Below, one piece after another: positions 14,717-22,887 of a stretch of 48,608 nt of DNA (its first letter is position 1; the number at the start of each line of letters is the position of its first letter). A model generated the notes under the pieces. It was not told the origin of the DNA and did not search any database. It saw only the letters and a list, made by a program, of their open reading frames with translations. This DNA comes from Bacteroidales bacterium. Lineage in GTDB: Bacteria; Bacteroidota; Bacteroidia; Bacteroidales; VadinHA17. A program made the position numbers and the translations under genes. Location of the stretch: positions 1 to 48,608 of the forward strand of contig JAHYJA010000004.1 in NCBI GenBank assembly GCA_019429325.1. The letters run 5' to 3'.

Positions 14717-17434
14717 ATGGCCGAGACAAAGCAGCAAACGGGTATAGGAGGACAGGACTGGCATTCATTTGAAGAACCGAAGGTTTTTCAGGAACTTAGT
14801 TCTGCCATTGATGGCCTGAATTCAGAAGAAGCGGAAAAACGTCTTCAGTACTATGGAGAAAACAAACTGCCTGAAGCAAGGAAAGCAACTCTGCTGAAGA
14901 TCCTTCTCCATCAGTTGATCCATCCCCTTATTTTCATACTGATTGCGGCTGCTATAGCCTCAGTTCTCATTGGAGAAGGCAAGGACGCCATTTTCATAGT
15001 GCTTGTGATCCTGATCAACAGCGTGCTGGGAACATACCAGGAGTATAATGCCGAGAAGAGTGCAGCCAGTCTCCAGAGCCTCATAAAAATAAAGGCCAGG
15101 GTAAGGCGCGACGGTAAGGAAAAGGAGCTCCCGTCGGAGGAAGTCGTTCCGGGTGATATAATCCTTCTTGAATCAGGACTTAAGGTGCCGGCCGACATGC
15201 GGTTGCTGGAGGCCTCCAACCTTGCCATTGATGAGAGTTTTCTTACCGGAGAATCCATTGCCGCAAAAAAAGCCGCAGGCATACTGAGGCATGATGTCGG
15301 TGTGAGTGAAAGGACCAATATGGCGCATGCAGGATCCACTGTAATGTCGGGCAGGGCTGTGGGCATAGTTACCTCCACAGGCATAGATACCCAGGTGGGC
15401 AAAATTGCCAGCGATGTTACTGAATCAAAGTCTGCAAAACCTCCGCTGATCCTGCGGATGGAGAAGTTCATCAAACAGATCAGCATCTTTATTGTTGCTC
15501 TTAGCGTTATCCTGGCAATTATACTGAGGCTACAGGGGATGGATATTACATCTATCTTCTTCCTGGTTGTGGCGCTGGCAGTCTCCGCAATTCCCGAAGG
15601 ACTCCCGGTCGCCCTCACAGTGGCTCTCTCAATAGCTACCAAGAGGATGGCAAGGCGCAATGTCATTGTAAGAAAACTGACATCCGTGGAGAGCCTCGGC
15701 AGCTGCACCGTGATTGCCAGCGACAAGACAGGCACACTGACCGTCAACCAGCAGACCGCCAGAAAGATTATCTTTCCTGATGGAAAAACCTATTCCATCG
15801 ACGGAGAAGGGTATAAGGGGGAAGGGAAAGTACATGATGATAATGATCCGGGACATGAAGTAAAATACTCCGATAATAAGCAGCTCCGCCTGATAAGCCG
15901 GATAGCCGTGATGGCCAATGAAGGATCCCTTACCCGGGAGAACGGGAAATGGGTTCATTATGGTGACGCTATCGATGTTGCATTGCTGGCCCTCAGTTAC
16001 AAGCTGGGCGGTAACCCTGAAAAAATCAGGTCGGAAATAAAATATATCGATAGAATCCCCTATGAGTCTGAAAGAAAGTTCTCAGCGTCATTCTGTGAGA
16101 AGAATGAGGTTGTAAATATCGGCATGAAAGGAGCAGTGGAGACCATACTCGATTTTTGTACCAAAATGATCCATGATGACAGAGTGGTGGATATCGACAG
16201 GGAACTTATTCTCAGGCAATCGGAGGAGATGGCCTCAGGGGGCTACCGGGTGCTGGCCTTTGCCGGAGGAAGAAATGAGAAGTATGAGAAAAAGGAGGTC
16301 TTTGAGGATGAAGATATCCCTCCGCTGGTATTCTATGGCATGGTCTGTTTCATTGACCCCCTGAGGCCGGAAGCCAGGGAGTCCGTCATTAAATGTAAAA
16401 AAGCAGGGATAAAGGTTATCATGATTACAGGAGATCATCCTGCAACGGCCGGCACAATAGCCGCAGAACTGGGGATCGCCGGTGAGAATTCATCAGTGGT
16501 CACGGGACAGATGCTTGCAGATGCATGTGCATCCGACAGTCCGGCGTACAGAAAACTGGTGGCCTCATCGTCGGTGTTTGCCCGGGTCTCTCCAACACAG
16601 AAGCTTGAAATAGTCGACTCCCTTATCCGGAACGGGGAGTTTGTGGCAGTGACAGGCGACGGGGTCAACGATGCACCTGCCCTGAAGCGCGCGAATCTGG
16701 GTGTTGCCATGGGATCAGGTACAGATGTGGCCAAGGAGGTAGGGGCTATGATAGTGACAGACGATAATTTCTCATCTATTGTGGCAGGAGTTGAGGAGGG
16801 CAGATTCGCCTACGACAATGTAAGAAAGGTTATATTTCTTCTTATCTCAACCGGAGCAGCCGAGGTGATACTCTTCATCGCCTCCATACTGGCAGGGCTC
16901 CCGATACCCCTGCTCGCCGTGCAGCTGCTGTGGCTGAACCTGGTGACAAACGGAATCCAGGATGTAGCTCTCGCCTTCGAAGGCGGAGAACCGGGTACCA
17001 TGAATAAAAAACCAAGAAAGCCTTCCGAAAAAATATTCAACCCCGCAATGATAAAACAAACCATTGTATCAAGCGCGGCAATGGGGCTGATAGCTTTCGG
17101 GTTCTGGTACTGGCTCGTGAACTTCAGCACCATCAATGAAGTGCACGCCAGGAACATGGTCCTCCTGCTTATGGTATTCATGCAGAACTTCCATGTCTTT
17201 TCATGCCGGTCGGAACGGGTCTCCGCATTCAGGGTCCCGCTGAACAGGAATATCCTGCTTGTTTTCGGCGTTCTGCTCGCACAGGGGATCCATATTCTGA
17301 GCATGCAGATACCCTTTATGCAGAATATGCTGAGAATTGAACCGATTACCCTGATGGAATGGGGCCTGATACTGCTTGCAGCAATCCCTGTTCTTGTTGC
17401 GATGGAAATTCATAAACTTGTCACCTCAAAATAA
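14717..17434 (+). CDS. P2-type cation-transporting ATPase
   Basis: This is an ATP-driven cation pump of the inner membrane, 905 residues from the ATG at 14717; an earlier in-frame start would run into lapA. Motifs in order are the actuator LTGES at residues 176-180, PEGLP in TM4 at 293-297, and the phosphorylation site DKTGT at 336-340 (Asp336). The hinge motif [29 protein letters not shown] follows. In the ion-binding TM6 region it has NLVTNGIQDVALAFEGGEPGTM, unlike the NLVTDGLPA-type sequence of Ca2+ pumps. So the transported ion may differ from that of the second ATPase at 36349, with Na+, K+ or H+ among the possibilities. Neighbours are a lapA-like gene and, 6 bp downstream, a PsiE-like gene. 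Confidence 0.88.
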   Translation: MAETKQQTGIGGQDWHSFEEPKVFQELSSAIDGLNSEEAEKRLQYYGENKLPEARKATLLKILLHQLIHPLIFILIAAAIASVLIGEGKDAIFIVLVILINSVLGTYQEYNAEKSAASLQSLIKIKARVRRDGKEKELPSEEVVPGDIILLESGLKVPADMRLLEASNLAIDESFLTGESIAAKKAAGILRHDVGVSERTNMAHAGSTVMSGRAVGIVTSTGIDTQVGKIASDVTESKSAKPPLILRMEKFIKQISIFIVALSVILAIILRLQGMDITSIFFLVVALAVSAIPEGLPVALTVALSIATKRMARRNVIVRKLTSVESLGSCTVIASDKTGTLTVNQQTARKIIFPDGKTYSIDGEGYKGEGKVHDDNDPGHEVKYSDNKQLRLISRIAVMANEGSLTRENGKWVHYGDAIDVALLALSYKLGGNPEKIRSEIKYIDRIPYESERKFSASFCEKNEVVNIGMKGAVETILDFCTKMIHDDRVVDIDRELILRQSEEMASGGYRVLAFAGGRNEKYEKKEVFEDEDIPPLVFYGMVCFIDPLRPEARESVIKCKKAGIKVIMITGDHPATAGTIAAELGIAGENSSVVTGQMLADACASDSPAYRKLVASSSVFARVSPTQKLEIVDSLIRNGEFVAVTGDGVNDAPALKRANLGVAMGSGTDVAKEVGAMIVTDDNFSSIVAGVEEGRFAYDNVRKVIFLLISTGAAEVILFIASILAGLPIPLLAVQLLWLNLVTNGIQDVALAFEGGEPGTMNKKPRKPSEKIFNPAMIKQTIVSSAAMGLIAFGFWYWLVNFSTINEVHARNMVLLLMVFMQNFHVFSCRSERVSAFRVPLNRNILLVFGVLLAQGIHILSMQIPFMQNMLRIEPITLMEWGLILLAAIPVLVAMEIHKLVTSK

Positions 17435-17440
17435 TACTGA

Positions 17441-17944
17441 ATGTCAATGAAAGACATAGAAAGAAAAATTGAAAGGGTAATCATTTATACCCTTATTTCA
17501 ATGATGGCGGGAATCCTGATTCTTGCTACAATTGAACTGGGCTATTATCTGGTTAAGAATATAATTGAATCCGACTACCTCCTGATAGATCTTGATAATC
17601 TGATGGATCTGTTCGGCGTATTCCTGCTGGTCCTGATCGGGATAGAATTGCTCGACACGATAAAGGTGTATCTTCAGCGGAACGTGGTCCATGTGGAAGT
17701 GGTCGTCCTGGTCGCTATTATTGCTATTGCACGTAAAGTAGTGGTGCTGAAATTCGAAGAGTTCTCCGGCATTGTCATTATCGGACTGGGCGTCCTGGTC
17801 GCTGCCCTGGCCGTTACCTATTACCTGATCAAAAAGGCCGGGATGCTGGAATGCAATTTTGACAAAGCTGACGAAGATGAGGAAAACAGAGAACCGGAGA
17901 GTGATTGCGGAAAAAGAGCCGGTAAAAAAAATAACCTGTTGTGA
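17441..17944 (+). CDS. PsiE-like (phosphate-starvation-inducible family) membrane protein
   Basis: The 167-residue protein has four predicted transmembrane helices. The motif LLVLIGIELLDTIKVYLQRNVVHVEVVVLVAIIAIARKVVVL (residues about 60-100) is characteristic of the PsiE family. The last 25 residues are strongly charged (DEDEENREPESDCGKRAGKK) and presumably cytoplasmic. The family name comes from phosphate-starvation induction in E. coli; the molecular function is unknown. It begins 6 bp after the P-type ATPase and ends 3 bp before the next gene, so it is part of the same transcription unit and may be an accessory to the pump, which is inference. Confidence 0.8.
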   Translation: MSMKDIERKIERVIIYTLISMMAGILILATIELGYYLVKNIIESDYLLIDLDNLMDLFGVFLLVLIGIELLDTIKVYLQRNVVHVEVVVLVAIIAIARKVVVLKFEEFSGIVIIGLGVLVAALAVTYYLIKKAGMLECNFDKADEDEENREPESDCGKRAGKKNNLL

Positions 17945-17947
17945 ACA

Positions 17948-18865
17948 ATGAAATCAGGGAAATATATGGCCTCTTTCTTCCTGTTAACTATACTCTTTAT
18001 TTTCAGCTGTCAGACATCCGGCACCGGTGGTGATAAAAATCCGGAAAGCATTGTCAGGACTTACAACCCTCTGGGTTATGATCTTAATAATCCCGACAGG
18101 ATAATTCACCTGCCCGGAACCCTGAGAGAAATTTCAGGAATAACGGAGATCGATTCGTCGACTCTGGCCTGCATACAGGATGAAAATGGCATTCTGTTTC
18201 TTTTTGATCTGACGGCCGGCAGGATAAAACACCAGTCTTTTTTTGCCAATCCGGGAGATTATGAAGGCATTGCACGCATTCACAAAAGGATCTTTGTTCT
18301 GAGAAGCGATGGTACGATATTCGAGATACCCGATTATGAAGCACCCGTTACCGGAGTGGTGTCGTATCCGTCAGGGATCCCGGCAGCAGATAATGAAGGC
18401 TTCTGTTATGATAATGAGAACAAAAGATTGCTGATCGCCCCAAAAAGCAAGATCAAGGGAGAGAAAGAAAGTAAAAGGGCAATCTATGCCTTCAACCCCG
18501 ATACTAAAAAACTGGCTTCCAAACCTGCAATTGAGTTTAAGCTGAAAGAGATTCAGGAGTTTGCCATCCGGAATAACGTTGACCTGCCCCTGACAAAGAA
18601 AAAGGAAAAGCCTAAAATAGAACTGAAACCCTCTGCCATAGCCATCCATCCAATGACCCGCCAGCTTTACCTGCTTTCAGGCGTTGAGAAGCTTCTGCTT
18701 GTCTTCAATATGGAAGGCAAAGTTGAATATATAGAGAAGCTGGATAGTAAATTATTTAAACAGCCTGAGGGAATAACCTTTCTGCCAAACGGAGATATGA
18801 TCATTTCAAATGAAGGTCAGTCCGGTCAGGCAAATTTGCTGATATTCCGCTACCAGGGGGAATAA
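17948..18865 (+). CDS. SdiA-regulated-type beta-propeller lipoprotein
   Basis: The 305-residue product begins with a lipoprotein-like signal (SFFLLTILFIFSC, Cys at about 21) and continues with a propeller-like repeat protein. LREISGITEIDSSTLACIQDENGILFLFDL, ANPGDYEGIARIHKRIFVLRSDGTIFEI and LKPSAIAIHPMTRQLYLLSG match the pattern of the SdiA-regulated/SMP-30-like family, whose function is mostly unknown. It is probably anchored on the periplasmic or outer face of a membrane. It is the last gene of the eRF1-like operon, only 3 bp after the PsiE-like gene. It converges with the large gene on the other strand 24 bp away. Confidence 0.75.
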   Translation: MKSGKYMASFFLLTILFIFSCQTSGTGGDKNPESIVRTYNPLGYDLNNPDRIIHLPGTLREISGITEIDSSTLACIQDENGILFLFDLTAGRIKHQSFFANPGDYEGIARIHKRIFVLRSDGTIFEIPDYEAPVTGVVSYPSGIPAADNEGFCYDNENKRLLIAPKSKIKGEKESKRAIYAFNPDTKKLASKPAIEFKLKEIQEFAIRNNVDLPLTKKKEKPKIELKPSAIAIHPMTRQLYLLSGVEKLLLVFNMEGKVEYIEKLDSKLFKQPEGITFLPNGDMIISNEGQSGQANLLIFRYQGE

Positions 18866-18889
18866 TAAATCTCCGGTTTTCCGGGGCAC

Positions 18890-21800
18890 TTACCAACCCG
18901 GAACAAAATTGATCCCGAAAATCCTGTTTCGGAATCCTCCGTTCTGGAACGGAATTGCATAGTATGGCTCAATGATCAGAGCCCCCAGAAGGTTTATCCT
19001 GATGGATGCCCCGGCGCTGTACAAGGGAAACTTCGTACCCTGAGAAACACCAGCAGGGCTCCAGTCAAATGCCAGTGTGTTCCCGGGCGACCATGCCAGT
19101 CCGCTGTCGAAGAAAAGATTCAGGTCTGTCAGGAGCCATTTTGACCTGATCAGAGCCAGCCTCTCGGGACCGGTTAGCGGGAGCCTCAACTCAGCATTTG
19201 CCACAAGGATCCTTTCACCGCTCAGCCTTGAAACATCGAAGGCATCCGGTTGCAGGGAAGCATCGCCATACAGGGAGATATTTTCATAGCCCCTGATAAG
19301 CCAGGGATAACCAAGGTAAAGTGGAGAAACCACGTTATTTGCCGCTCCGCCTCCGTACCTTCCGTAATGGTAAGTCCTGAAGGCCAGTGTGAAAGGCTTA
19401 ACAAAGAAATACCTCCTGTAATCAAGCAGGGCAGTATAAAAATCAACAACGCCGAAATACTTCTCAACCTGGTATCGTGCACGATGCCCCTGCAAGGGTG
19501 AAGTCATTCCAAAGAATGAATTATCAGTGACATAAGCAAGCGAAAACTGCTGGTAATTATTTCCCTTTGGAGCATCGAGCTTCTCTCTTGTCCCTCCCAG
19601 GCTCAATCCGTTAGGCAGGTAATAATTGTTAAATCTGTCGATGCGGTAGTAATACCACGAAAGGGTGGCTCCGGCTTCAATCCTCCTGTTCTGGGAAATC
19701 GGGTAAAATGCAAATGCGGAAATATTATCCTCAAACATTCTGACATAATCAAGTACAAGATTGGTTACCGGAATTACATCATCCCTGTAATTAAGAGTGT
19801 CCAGCGTAAGGAACATGTTCCCATAACGGTAAGGAATGTGTGACAGGCCCGCACCCCATTTTATCCTGCCCTTCTGATTGATATATGCTGCCTGACCTCC
19901 GAAATCGTAGATCTCTCCGTTGAGAGCAAGTGATGAATATACCGTACTGTTGCCAAGCATATCACTGAATATCATGTTTATGCTCCCTGCCATATTGTTC
20001 CGGTACATCCCTGTGGTGATGCCGATGTTTGCGGTGTTTGAAATATAATCCAGCCTGAATTTCGGGCGATAGGGTACCTCTTCCACTGCCTCAGCCGGCA
20101 ATTCTGCTATTTCGTGCCTGCTGTAAAGTGTTGTGTCAATAATGTTGGATCCGATATGTTTCAGCGGGGGCAATGTACCTGCGTCGAAATTGATATAATT
20201 CCTGTCAACCGGTGTCTGCCTGAATTCTTCTCCTCCCGCAACCCAGATCTGATACTTGTTGTTGAAATAATATGTGTAGGCTACCCGGTCAATCTCAGCA
20301 GCCACGCTTAATGCAGGTGAAAAAGGGGTAATTCCGCTGATGCCGGTCAGATAATCCGTAAGCCTGTAAACAATCTGATCGTATATGCCGTATCTGTAAA
20401 GATTCCTGAAGCCGTCGGCATCGGAAAGGAAATAGATGGATCTGCCATCCGGCGCGAAAACCGGATTCAGATTCCAGGCTCCATTGAAAACGTCAATGGT
20501 TCTGATGCTTCTCTCTGCAAGGTCGAGCACTGCTATATCAAAATTGAACTTTCTCTGACCCGGGATATCACTTATCCTTTCCTGCGAGTACACGATATAC
20601 CTGCCATCCGGCGACCAGGCCGGGTGTATGTTTGAAGCCAGGTCATGCGTAAGGCGCTCAACTGATCCGCTGTTCATACTGAAAAGGTAAAGATCCGTTA
20701 CACCGTCAACCATACCCGGGAAAACAATCTTTTTCCCATCCGGCGACCAGGCAGGGTTATAGAGTGCGTTAATGCCTTTGATCTCCGTCTCCTTCATTCT
20801 ACGCGGTCTGTCCAGATCAACAACCGCAAGCTTGTTCTTCCCTTTTGTGAAAATAACAAATGCAAACCTCCTGCTGTCAGGCGACCAGGTTCCTGCTGAT
20901 TCAATAAAGCTGAAATCATCTATATCGGTGTTCCTTACCACACTCGACAGTTTCCTGATTATCCTGCCGTTATTCGCATCTGCCAGAAACAGATCAAGTG
21001 TAAAAAGGTTCTTCTCTGAGAAAAAGGCTACATATCTGCCATCCGGACTGATTGAGGGTGAAATGTTCATTCTGCCGGCGTTTTTATCTGAAATTATGAG
21101 CTTGCCGGCAAGGGTGTCGCTCCTGTTTTCAAGATAGCTCCTGAAATGAACATCCATTGCATTTTTCCACATTCCTGAAAGTGTCTTCTCATTGAACCTG
21201 AACACCGAATCCACAGCAGTGTTAAAACCATAACGGGCAGTTTTCCTGAACAGGGGCATGACAATTGAATCGCCCCAGGTCTTTGCAGCCATGGCCCAGA
21301 ACGCCTGCCCATACCGGTAAGGAAAATATTTTGATTCAGTTGAAAGCTTTTTTAATGTTGGAAAATCATCATTGATCAGGGCATCCCTCATCCACATAGC
21401 TGTGTTTGGATCAACGCTCCCGAGCGACATGTATTCAGCCATGCCTTCTATCATCCATAAAGGCATGTTCCTTAAGGAATAAGATCTGGCTGTGTCGTTT
21501 TTCAGAAACATATTGAACTGGAAGGCATGAACAAGCTCATGTCCCAGTGTGTGATCCGTCTGAGCAAGTGTAGGGGCAACCGGCATTATCACCCTGTTCT
21601 TCAGGCTCTCTGTTACTCCGCCGGTCCCTGAACCGACAAGGCCGCTAATTGTGTTGGTCTGCTGAAAATCAGCATGATTATTATAAAAGATAAGGGGATT
21701 TCTGGTCTTAAAGGTATCCAGAAACGTTTTCTGATGTATCTCATACCAGTTCTCCGACCATCTGTAGATCTTGTTCAGCAGGGAATCATTTCCGAGATAA

Positions 21801-21991
21801 TGGTAAATCTCAAAATTAGGTGTCTGCAGCACATCATACCGGAACCTGCTGTATCCGGGTTTATTCCTGCCGAAATACTGTGCATTCAGTCCGGGGCCAG
21901 TTAAAAAGAACAGTGCAGCCAATAACAATAAAAACCTCCTGATATAATGCTTCAAATATTCAGTATTGCAATGTTTTGTTTTCATAGGCAC
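18890..21991 (-). CDS. Large PD40 propeller protein with HExxH peptidase-like head and barrel-like tail
   Basis: The 1033-residue exported protein (signal helix at about 15-37, ending GLNAQ) combines three modules. Residues about 50-260 resemble a gluzincin (peptidase MA-like) domain: HTLGHELVHAFQFN gives HExxH at 151-155, and EGMAEYMSLG at about 182-191 supplies a third-ligand Glu. Residues about 300-600 hold repeated PD40/TolB-type blades (SPDGRYVAFFSEKN, SPDSRRFAFV, SPDGKKIVFPG, SPDGRYIVYSQ, APDGRSIYFLSD). Residues about 650-1033 are beta-strand rich with barrel-like strands and a C-terminal FGINFVPGW ending, as in outer-membrane proteins. It may be a surface or outer-membrane protease; the substrate is unknown. 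Start could be the first or third residue (both Met). Confidence 0.75.
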   Translation of the reverse strand: MPMKTKHCNTEYLKHYIRRFLLLLAALFFLTGPGLNAQYFGRNKPGYSRFRYDVLQTPNFEIYHYLGNDSLLNKIYRWSENWYEIHQKTFLDTFKTRNPLIFYNNHADFQQTNTISGLVGSGTGGVTESLKNRVIMPVAPTLAQTDHTLGHELVHAFQFNMFLKNDTARSYSLRNMPLWMIEGMAEYMSLGSVDPNTAMWMRDALINDDFPTLKKLSTESKYFPYRYGQAFWAMAAKTWGDSIVMPLFRKTARYGFNTAVDSVFRFNEKTLSGMWKNAMDVHFRSYLENRSDTLAGKLIISDKNAGRMNISPSISPDGRYVAFFSEKNLFTLDLFLADANNGRIIRKLSSVVRNTDIDDFSFIESAGTWSPDSRRFAFVIFTKGKNKLAVVDLDRPRRMKETEIKGINALYNPAWSPDGKKIVFPGMVDGVTDLYLFSMNSGSVERLTHDLASNIHPAWSPDGRYIVYSQERISDIPGQRKFNFDIAVLDLAERSIRTIDVFNGAWNLNPVFAPDGRSIYFLSDADGFRNLYRYGIYDQIVYRLTDYLTGISGITPFSPALSVAAEIDRVAYTYYFNNKYQIWVAGGEEFRQTPVDRNYINFDAGTLPPLKHIGSNIIDTTLYSRHEIAELPAEAVEEVPYRPKFRLDYISNTANIGITTGMYRNNMAGSINMIFSDMLGNSTVYSSLALNGEIYDFGGQAAYINQKGRIKWGAGLSHIPYRYGNMFLTLDTLNYRDDVIPVTNLVLDYVRMFEDNISAFAFYPISQNRRIEAGATLSWYYYRIDRFNNYYLPNGLSLGGTREKLDAPKGNNYQQFSLAYVTDNSFFGMTSPLQGHRARYQVEKYFGVVDFYTALLDYRRYFFVKPFTLAFRTYHYGRYGGGAANNVVSPLYLGYPWLIRGYENISLYGDASLQPDAFDVSRLSGERILVANAELRLPLTGPERLALIRSKWLLTDLNLFFDSGLAWSPGNTLAFDWSPAGVSQGTKFPLYSAGASIRINLLGALIIEPYYAIPFQNGGFRNRIFGINFVPGW

Positions 21992-22408
21992 CTCCTTTCA
22001 GGTAGCTTTATCTGTCATAATCAAAGTTCTATTAATCAATATGGTAACAAAAATTTAATAAGGTTTCACTTATTAATATTCAAATTTTATGCCATACCTT
22101 ATCCTGAATGCTTCCCTCTTTTCTTAATGAAATGTTAAATATGATATATGGGTCTTTTTATCTTGATTCCATAGAGTCTGTGGAGAGCCTTCTGATGGTG
22201 CAATTTATAAGTTACCGTTGGCTGAAGCCAACGGCAATTGAGGAACTCCTAACCAGTCCAGGAAATGGCTGAAGCCAACGGCAATTGAGGAACTCTTTAA
22301 CCAGTCCAGGAAATTTTAAATTTATGCCTTGGTCCTAATGCTGAAAAGAGTTAATATCTTATTTTTATGATGATCAAAAATGCATGAATTATTATACAAA
22401 GTCTGAAA
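21992..22408. other. Intergenic region with a tandem repeat, no gene
   Basis: This 417-bp gap separates two divergently transcribed genes and must hold both promoters, but no clear TAnnTTTG box was found. Its notable content is the 47/48-bp tandem repeat at 22219-22313. The rest is AT-rich. Confidence 0.5.
22215..22313. repeat. Two tandem copies of a 47-bp unit with a CCGTTGGCT palindrome
   Basis: Copy A (22219-22265) and copy B (22266-22313) differ by one substitution and one inserted base. Copy A begins inside a 20-bp palindrome (22215-22234) with perfect 9-bp arms CCGTTGGCT / AGCCAACGG. Copy B has TGGCT / AGCCA but lacks the first part of the left arm. This type of palindromic intergenic repeat is common in Bacteroidetes genomes. 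Function is unknown. Confidence 0.75.
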
Positions 22409-22873
22409 ATGAATATTAACATCAGAAAGGCAAATCCGCAGGACTTCCCGGCTATACTGTCACTTATTAAGGAGCTTGCAGAATTTGAAAAGGCTCCGGA
22501 GAAAGTCACCAACACCGTTGAACAGATGCAGGCGGAGCAACATCTGTTCCAATGCTATGTAGCGGAGAACGAAGAGCATGGGATAATAGGCATGGCGCTC
22601 TGGTTCTTTGCTTATTATACATGGGTGGGCAAATCCCTTTATCTCGACGATATTTATGTGAAAAAGGAGTTCCGCGGTCACAGGATCGGGACTGAACTGC
22701 TGAAAAAGGTCTTTGAGGTCGCAAATGAGGAGAAGTGTAATAGGGTGAGGTGGCAGGTACTGAACTGGAACGAGCCGGCTATAGCGATGTACAGGAAATG
22801 CGGGGCCGTGATCGATGATGAATGGCTGAACTGCGACTTTGAACATGAGGCGATCCGTGATTTTAAGATTTAA
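22409..22873 (+). CDS. GNAT-family N-acetyltransferase, diamine acetyltransferase-like
   Basis: This 154-residue enzyme would transfer acetyl from acetyl-CoA to an amine. The GNAT core is clear: IRKANPQDFPAILSLIKELAEFEKAPE at the N-terminus, SLYLDDIYVKKEFRGHRIGTELLK (motif A, with the RGHRIG pyrophosphate loop), and WQVLNWNEPAIAMYRKCGA (motif B). The sequence after residue 70, ALWFFAYYTWVGKSLYLDDIYV, resembles spermidine/spermine acetyltransferases (SSAT group), so a polyamine or other small amine is a plausible substrate. It is followed after 14 bp by an FAD-dependent reductase gene and is probably co-transcribed. The substrate link is inference. Confidence 0.85.
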   Translation: MNINIRKANPQDFPAILSLIKELAEFEKAPEKVTNTVEQMQAEQHLFQCYVAENEEHGIIGMALWFFAYYTWVGKSLYLDDIYVKKEFRGHRIGTELLKKVFEVANEEKCNRVRWQVLNWNEPAIAMYRKCGAVIDDEWLNCDFEHEAIRDFKI

Positions 22874-22887
22874 TAAATCGCTCCCTA

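Noticed and set aside
14911-15747. A 278-codon open frame on the minus strand inside the P-type ATPase gene
   Set aside because: It lies wholly antisense to a gene with all P-type motifs in frame. Its composition (Ser/Thr/Ile-rich) is that of a shadow frame, and no family is recognisable.
22215-22313. Possible CRISPR array
   Set aside because: There are only two units in direct contact with no unique spacers between them and no cas gene nearby.
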